Assembly: GCA_036389835.1 (NCBI GenBank)
Contig: DASVWC010000004.1
Span: 44,431 to 108,430 of the forward strand
Source: AC-37 sp036389835
Lineage (GTDB): Bacteria > Actinomycetota > Thermoleophilia > Solirubrobacterales > Thermoleophilaceae
DNA length: 64,000 nucleotides
Direction: 5' to 3'
Shown: positions 59,883 through 64,000 of the stretch, piece after piece
How the letters are laid out: each line of letters opens with the position of its first letter
How positions within the stretch are numbered: position 1 is the stretch's first letter
Made by a program: the position numbers and the translations under genes
Notes under the pieces: model-generated
The model's database searches: none
Told to the model about the DNA's origin: nothing
What the model saw: the letters and a program-made list of their open reading frames with translations, nothing else

Positions 59883-61937
59883 GTGGTCGCGCGTTTGTCC
59901 GCAGCGGCGTTGGTCACGCTGCTCGCGGCGCTCGCGGGGACCGCCGCCGCAGCGCCGCGCGAGCCGCTCGGCCACAGTGGCCGGTGGATCACCGATGCGG
60001 ACGGGCGAGTGGTGATCTTCCACGGCGCCGCCGTGACGCCGGACGGTTTCGCGAAGCCGTTCGAGACGGCCGAGGAGGCGGGCTTCGGTGAGGCCGACAC
60101 CGCCTTCCTCGCGGCTCAGGGCTTCAACCTCGTCCGGCTCGGGGCGTTCTACGGCGGCTACGAGCGCCAGCCGGGCGAGTTCACCGAGGCCTACATCGAC
60201 AGCTTCGCCCGCACCCAGCGCCTGCTCGCCGACCGCGAGATCTTCACACTGCTCGACTTCCACCAGGACATGCTCAACCCGCGCTACCAGGGCCGCGGCT
60301 TCCCGGATTGGTTCGCGAGGGACGACGGCTTCCCCAACCAGCCGCAGGCCGGCTTCCCTGGCAACTACTTCCTCAACCCCGCGCTGAACCGCGCCTACGA
60401 CAACCTGTGGGCGAACGTGCCCGCCCCCGACGGCGCCGGCCTCCAGGATCACTTCGCCGAGGGCTGGCGCCGCGTGGCGGCGCGCTTCGCCGACGCTCCG
60501 CTGATCGCGGGCTACGACCTCCTCAACGAACCCTGGCCCGGAAGCGCCTGGCCGACCTGCGCCAACACCGAGGGCTGCCCGTCCGGTGGCTTCGACCAGA
60601 CCGCGCTGACCGCGTTCCACGAGCGCGTGATCGCCGGCGTGCGGCGCGGCGACCCCCATCGCACCGCGTACTACGAGCCGAACCTCCAGTTCGACGTGGG
60701 CGCGCGGACCGGGCACGGGAAGGTGAGCGACCCGAACGCCGGGATGAGCTTCCACAACTACTGCCTCGGGGCGGCGCCGGGGCTCCCCCACGCCCCCGAT
60801 CCGACGGAGATCTGCAAGGACCAGGGCGAGCGTCGCGTGTTCCAGAACGCCGAGGACCACAGCGCGAGTGTCGGCGGCGTGCCGCTGCTCCTGACGGAGT
60901 TCGGCGACGTGCACGAGGCGCGGATACATGAGCGGGTCACCGACCTGGCCGACGAGTTCATGGTCGGCTGGACCGTCTGGGGCTGGTTCCGCGCGGCGGG
61001 ACAGATCAAGATCGACCCGGCGAAGCCGCCGACGCCCGAGAACCTCCACCAGGGCGTGCTGGCGGCGGTGGTCAGGCCCTTCCCGCGGGTCATCGCCGGC
61101 ACGCCCGAGTCGTACTCGTACGACCGCGAGTCGAAGCGCTTCCGGGCCCGCTGGACAACCAGGCTGCCGGGCGGGGCGCCGGCGGGGGACGCCGTCAGCG
61201 AGGTGTTCGTGCCGCCGCTGCACTACGGCGCAGGCTTCCGCGTGGCAGTGACTGGCGGCGAGCAGGTCGGCGCCGGCGCGCAGCTCGTCGTCGTGCGGGC
61301 GTGCCGCGGCGCCGCCGCGGTCTCGGTTGAAGTCACCGACGCGGCGCCGGCCGCCGCGCTGACGTGCCCGGAGCGCGGCGCGGGAGCGGACGGCGGCGGG
61401 CCCGCTGCGCCGGCGGCTCCCGGCGGCACCCGGGTCGCCTGCCCGCGCGGCAACTCGTCGACCGTGCGTTGCTCGCAGACCACGCTGGCCACCGGAGAGG
61501 CGGCGCTCCAGGTCGTCGGCACGCGGCGCTCCGAGCTGCTGGTCGGCTCGCGCGGGAAGGACGTGATCGTCTGCGGGGCGGGCAACGACCGCGCTGTTGG
61601 CCGCGCCGGCGCCGACATCATCCGCTGCGGATCCGGCGCGGACCGGATCTCGGCCGGCGACGGCGCCGACCGCGCCTACGGGGGCTCCGGCGCCGACCGC
61701 ATCCGGGCGGGCGAGGGGCGTGACCGGGCCTACGGTGGCCCCGGAGCTGACCTCATCGCCGGCGGTGGCGGCGCCGATCTGCTCAGCGGCGGCAGCGGTC
61801 TCGACCGCTTCTCCGGCGGACCGCACGGCGACCGCCTCTCGGCCCGCGACGGCCGGCGCGAGCTGCTGCGCTGCGGCACGGGACGCGACCGCGTCGTCGC
61901 GGACCGGCGCGACCGGCTCGCGCGGGACTGCGAGTAG
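59883..61937 (+). CDS. Exported GH5 endoglycoceramidase-like enzyme with RTX-like tail
   Basis: A 684-residue secreted protein. Signal peptide residues 1-24 (LSAAALVTLLAALAGTAAAA). The GH5 barrel has LLDFHQDML (125-132), Glu216 in LLNEPWPG (acid/base) and Glu339 in LLTEFGD (nucleophile); this layout, with FHQD and NEPWPG, is that of endoglycoceramidases. A beta-sandwich follows, then from about 530 GGxGxD-type calcium-binding repeats, ending in CGTGRDRVVADRRDRLARDCE. It would release glycans from glycosphingolipid-like substrates. The tail is shared with two other exported proteins in this window. Confidence 0.9.
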   Translation: MVARLSAAALVTLLAALAGTAAAAPREPLGHSGRWITDADGRVVIFHGAAVTPDGFAKPFETAEEAGFGEADTAFLAAQGFNLVRLGAFYGGYERQPGEFTEAYIDSFARTQRLLADREIFTLLDFHQDMLNPRYQGRGFPDWFARDDGFPNQPQAGFPGNYFLNPALNRAYDNLWANVPAPDGAGLQDHFAEGWRRVAARFADAPLIAGYDLLNEPWPGSAWPTCANTEGCPSGGFDQTALTAFHERVIAGVRRGDPHRTAYYEPNLQFDVGARTGHGKVSDPNAGMSFHNYCLGAAPGLPHAPDPTEICKDQGERRVFQNAEDHSASVGGVPLLLTEFGDVHEARIHERVTDLADEFMVGWTVWGWFRAAGQIKIDPAKPPTPENLHQGVLAAVVRPFPRVIAGTPESYSYDRESKRFRARWTTRLPGGAPAGDAVSEVFVPPLHYGAGFRVAVTGGEQVGAGAQLVVVRACRGAAAVSVEVTDAAPAAALTCPERGAGADGGGPAAPAAPGGTRVACPRGNSSTVRCSQTTLATGEAALQVVGTRRSELLVGSRGKDVIVCGAGNDRAVGRAGADIIRCGSGADRISAGDGADRAYGGSGADRIRAGEGRDRAYGGPGADLIAGGGGADLLSGGSGLDRFSGGPHGDRLSARDGRRELLRCGTGRDRVVADRRDRLARDCE

Positions 61938-62026
61938 GTGCGCTTCTGAAAATGATGTAACGGCATTCCCTAGTGGGAGGGCTCCCGAGGTTTGACGCCG
62001 CTGCCGCTTCTCGCGCGAACCGGCAC

Positions 62027-62057
62027 TGCGGCAGGCGGGCCCAGTCCTCCTGCCGCA
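62027..62057. terminator. Hairpin between convergent GH5 and SDR genes
   Basis: TGCGGCAGG (62027-62035) pairs perfectly with CCTGCCGCA (62049-62057) across a 13-base loop, in the 147-base gap between two gene ends. A bidirectional terminator is likely. Confidence 0.6.
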
Positions 62058-62084
62058 CAGTCCCGCTTTTCGCGCTAGTTGTCC

Positions 62085-62828
62085 TTACCAGGGCTGGTTG
62101 GCCGGACCGACCGTGAACTCACTGATGGTGGTGTCGGCGGGCTGGTCGATCGCGAACGCGACAACGTTGGCGATTCGGTCCGGCGAGATCCCGTACTGCT
62201 TGTAGATGTCCTGCATCGAGTCGGCGGTGGTCTTGTCTTCGATCGTGCCGAGCAGTTCGGTGTTGATCGCGGCGGGATAGATAGTTGCAGTGCGGATGTT
62301 CGTGCCCTCCTCGGCGGACTCCATGCGGAGAACCTCCATGAAGTCGCGTACGAACCATTTGGTTCCGCCGTATACCGCGCCGCCGGGGTAGGCCTTGAGC
62401 CCGGCGACCGAGGAGTTCGCGATGACGTGCCCGGACTTCTGCTCGGTGAACGTTGGGAGCACGGCCGCAACGCCGTTGAGGACGCCCTTGATGTTCACGT
62501 CGACCATCTGGTGCCAGTCGTCGGTCCGCATCGCGGACAGGGGGGAGTTCGGCATGAGGCCAGCGTTCAGGAAGATGGCGTCGATCCCGCCGAATGTTTC
62601 CTTGGCGAGTTCCACGATGTCCTCGTTGTCGGACGGTCTGGTCACGTCCAACTCCTTATAGGCGGCCTCGCCGCCGTCCCGCTCGATCTCGTCGACGATC
62701 TGCTTCAGTTTGTCTTCGCGGCGGGCGCCAAGGACGACCTTCGCGCCGTTGCTGGCGAGCTGCTTCGCGGTGGCCTCGCCGATCCCGGACGATGCGCCTG
62801 TGATCACCACTACTTTGTCCTTGATCAT
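62085..62828 (-). CDS. SDR-family oxidoreductase
   Basis: A 247-residue classical short-chain dehydrogenase. TGASSGIG (10-17) binds the cofactor, Arg in GARRED suggests NADP(H), LNAG replaces the usual NNAG, and Ser139, Tyr153 and Lys157 (YGGTK) are the catalytic residues. ATG 62828 has a good ribosome site (AGGAGAA, 6-base spacer). GC content is visibly lower than in the neighbours, with more A/T third positions, suggesting recent transfer. It is divergent from an XRE-type regulator. Confidence 0.93.
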   Translation of the reverse strand: MIKDKVVVITGASSGIGEATAKQLASNGAKVVLGARREDKLKQIVDEIERDGGEAAYKELDVTRPSDNEDIVELAKETFGGIDAIFLNAGLMPNSPLSAMRTDDWHQMVDVNIKGVLNGVAAVLPTFTEQKSGHVIANSSVAGLKAYPGGAVYGGTKWFVRDFMEVLRMESAEEGTNIRTATIYPAAINTELLGTIEDKTTADSMQDIYKQYGISPDRIANVVAFAIDQPADTTISEFTVGPANQPW

Positions 62829-62959
62829 TGAGGTTCTCCTGTTCTCCTGATCTCGTTGCCGAAACACCGTGGCACCGATCTCGCAGGGGTGGGAGGGCTG
62901 CTTGACCCAGGTACTGGCAGGGCACCCCAGCACTGCGCGGACGGGTCTACTCTCGGCCT

Positions 62960-63841
62960 GTGGACACCAAGAGCGAGATCCGCGACTTCCTCACCTCGAG
63001 ACGAGCGAGAATCACGCCCGAGGACGTCGGGCTGACGACCTACGGGCCCCGCCGCGTGCCGGGGCTGCGCCGCGAGGAGGTGGCGACCCTGGCCGGCGTC
63101 AGTGTCGACTACTACAACCGGATGGAGCGTGGCAATCTCGGCGGCGCCTCCGACGGCGTGCTGGATGCGCTGGCTCGTGCCCTCCGGCTCGATGAGGCAG
63201 AGCGAGCACACCTCTTCGACCTCGCTCGCGCCTCGCAGCCGAGCGCTTCGCCCCACCGATCCGTTAAGCAGAACGTCCGCCCGAGCGTGCAGTGGCTACT
63301 CGACTCGATGACCGGATCGGTAGCGATCGCCGAGAACGCAAGGCTCGACGCCCTCGCCACCAACCACCTCGCACGGGCCTTCTATTCAGACCTCTTCGGA
63401 GGCCCTGGCCGTCCCGTCAATTTCGCCCGCTTCATCTTCCTCGACCCGCGCTCGAGGGACTTCTATGCCGACTGGGAGCGAGCAGCCAGGGAGAGCGTCG
63501 CACTGCTTCGCTCCGCGGCCGGCCGCAACGCCTACGACCGAGGGCTCTCCGACCTGGTCGGAGAGCTGTCGACGCAGAGCGAGGAGTTCCGCGGCCACTG
63601 GGCCGCACACAACGTGCGCCTCCACAGCAAAGGCGAAAAGTCGTTCAACCACCCGACCGTCGGCGAACTCGAGCTCAGCTACAACCGGGTCGAGGTCGCG
63701 GCCGATCCCGGTCTGAGCATCGTCGCCTATACCGCCGAACCCGGCACGAAATCCGCACAAACTCTCAGCTTGCTCGGCAGTTGGGCGGCGACACAAGAGG
63801 CAGAGCCGACTAACCCGGCTCACGGCCGAACGCGCGCTTAG
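62960..63841 (+). CDS. XRE-family regulator with MmyB-like ligand-binding domain
   Basis: A 293-residue transcription factor. The helix-turn-helix lies at about 28-80 (VPGLRREEVATLAGVSVDYY; NRMERGNLGGASDGVLDALA). The C-terminal 190 residues match the MmyB-like sensor domain (VQWLLDSMTGSVAIAENARL; NFARFIFLDPRSRDFYADWE; SFNHPTVGELELSYNRVEVA), thought to bind fatty-acid-like ligands. It probably controls the divergent SDR; this pairing is common in actinobacteria. GTG 62960 is used. Confidence 0.93.
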   Translation: MDTKSEIRDFLTSRRARITPEDVGLTTYGPRRVPGLRREEVATLAGVSVDYYNRMERGNLGGASDGVLDALARALRLDEAERAHLFDLARASQPSASPHRSVKQNVRPSVQWLLDSMTGSVAIAENARLDALATNHLARAFYSDLFGGPGRPVNFARFIFLDPRSRDFYADWERAARESVALLRSAAGRNAYDRGLSDLVGELSTQSEEFRGHWAAHNVRLHSKGEKSFNHPTVGELELSYNRVEVAADPGLSIVAYTAEPGTKSAQTLSLLGSWAATQEAEPTNPAHGRTRA

Positions 63842-63883
63842 AGCCGAAGTAGCGGTCCCCCTAGGTGAGCCACCCACACACGT

Positions 63884-64000
63884 TGTGAACGCCTGAAAGG
63901 ACATCCGGGCCCGTCCCGAGGCTGTGGGTCTGCGAACTCACACCTCAAGGAGGACCCGGATGAACCTGCACCCTAGGGCCAAGCTCGGACCCGCCGGGCG
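63884..64000 (+). mobile_element. Left end of an IS481-like insertion sequence, partial
   Basis: A TGT-initiated terminus (about 63884, TGTGAACGCCTGAAAGGACA) precedes, by 76 bases, the start of a transposase reading frame, the usual layout of IS481 elements. The right end lies beyond the window, so the exact boundary and any target duplication cannot be confirmed. Confidence 0.55.
63960..64000 (+). CDS. IS481-like transposase, 3' partial
   Basis: ATG 63960, with AAGGAGG five bases upstream, opens MNLHPRAKLGPAGR, which closely resembles the first residues of IS481-family transposases (DDE recombinases). Only 13 complete codons are in the window, so the catalytic residues cannot be seen. Confidence 0.65.
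   Translation, partial: MNLHPRAKLGPAG

Noticed and set aside
5449..61937. Type I secretion of RTX toxins
   Set aside because: The RTX-like proteins have Sec signals, no toxin domains and no type I exporter genes nearby.
39926..63883. A transposon-bounded island carrying the giant operon
   Set aside because: Only one insertion-sequence end is visible, at the right edge, and it adjoins an unrelated regulator.

Overview
The window is very GC-rich, uses many GTG and some TTG starts, and packs its genes with ATGA/GTGA stop-start overlaps. Together with F420-type LLM enzymes, a UdgX glycosylase, delta-60 and calcium-binding repeat exoproteins, a c-di-AMP riboswitch in front of a resuscitation-factor-like enzyme, and -10 boxes 6-8 bases from start codons, this suggests an actinobacterium, most likely of class Thermoleophilia (Solirubrobacter/Conexibacter-like). 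That placement is inference. I recognise no tRNA, rRNA or CRISPR array.

Layout. 1-9.5 kb: the 3' part of a LuxR-family regulator, exported collagen-like, RTX-like and delta-60-repeat proteins, an FAD oxidase, an F420-type oxidoreductase and a primary-like sigma factor. 9.5-12.4 kb: an overlapping repair operon, udgX followed by a LigD split into three genes (phosphoesterase, ligase, polymerase). 12.4-23.6 kb: a transporter, hydrolase, BON protein, riboswitch-controlled Rpf-like protein, a GAF/PAS/SpoIIE phosphatase coupled to a flavin amine oxidase, a DJ-1/PfpI protein, YjbQ and an SDR. 23.6-32.5 kb: surface proteins, a glycosyltransferase, a YgjP-like metalloprotease, GNAT, an ABC-2 exporter, enoyl-CoA hydratase and pyrophosphatase. 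32.6-35.7 kb: a Tad/Flp pilus-like cluster with two TadE-like proteins, a P-loop-like protein, and a TadE-type anchor fused to VanY and lytic transglycosylase domains; the last two genes carry apparent frameshifts. 35.7-40.2 kb: two GH43 proteins, a PQQ-type beta-propeller protein and a broken delta-60 gene sharing its promoter architecture.

41.7-56.3 kb is the most unusual part: one co-directional, start-stop-coupled operon encoding a GIY-YIG-domain protein, a 1306-residue DUF6603-like protein, two giant unrecognised proteins (825 and 1264 residues) and two paralogous Ig/beta-propeller proteins. None has a signal peptide. A Cys-pair protein diverges upstream, and a trypsin-like protease with a peptidoglycan-binding domain converges downstream. 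This is my best candidate for an undescribed system. 57.8-64 kb: a Tat-exported beta-helix protein, an endoglycoceramidase-like GH5 enzyme with RTX-like repeats, an SDR with a divergent XRE/MmyB-type regulator, and the left end of an IS481-like element cut by the window edge.
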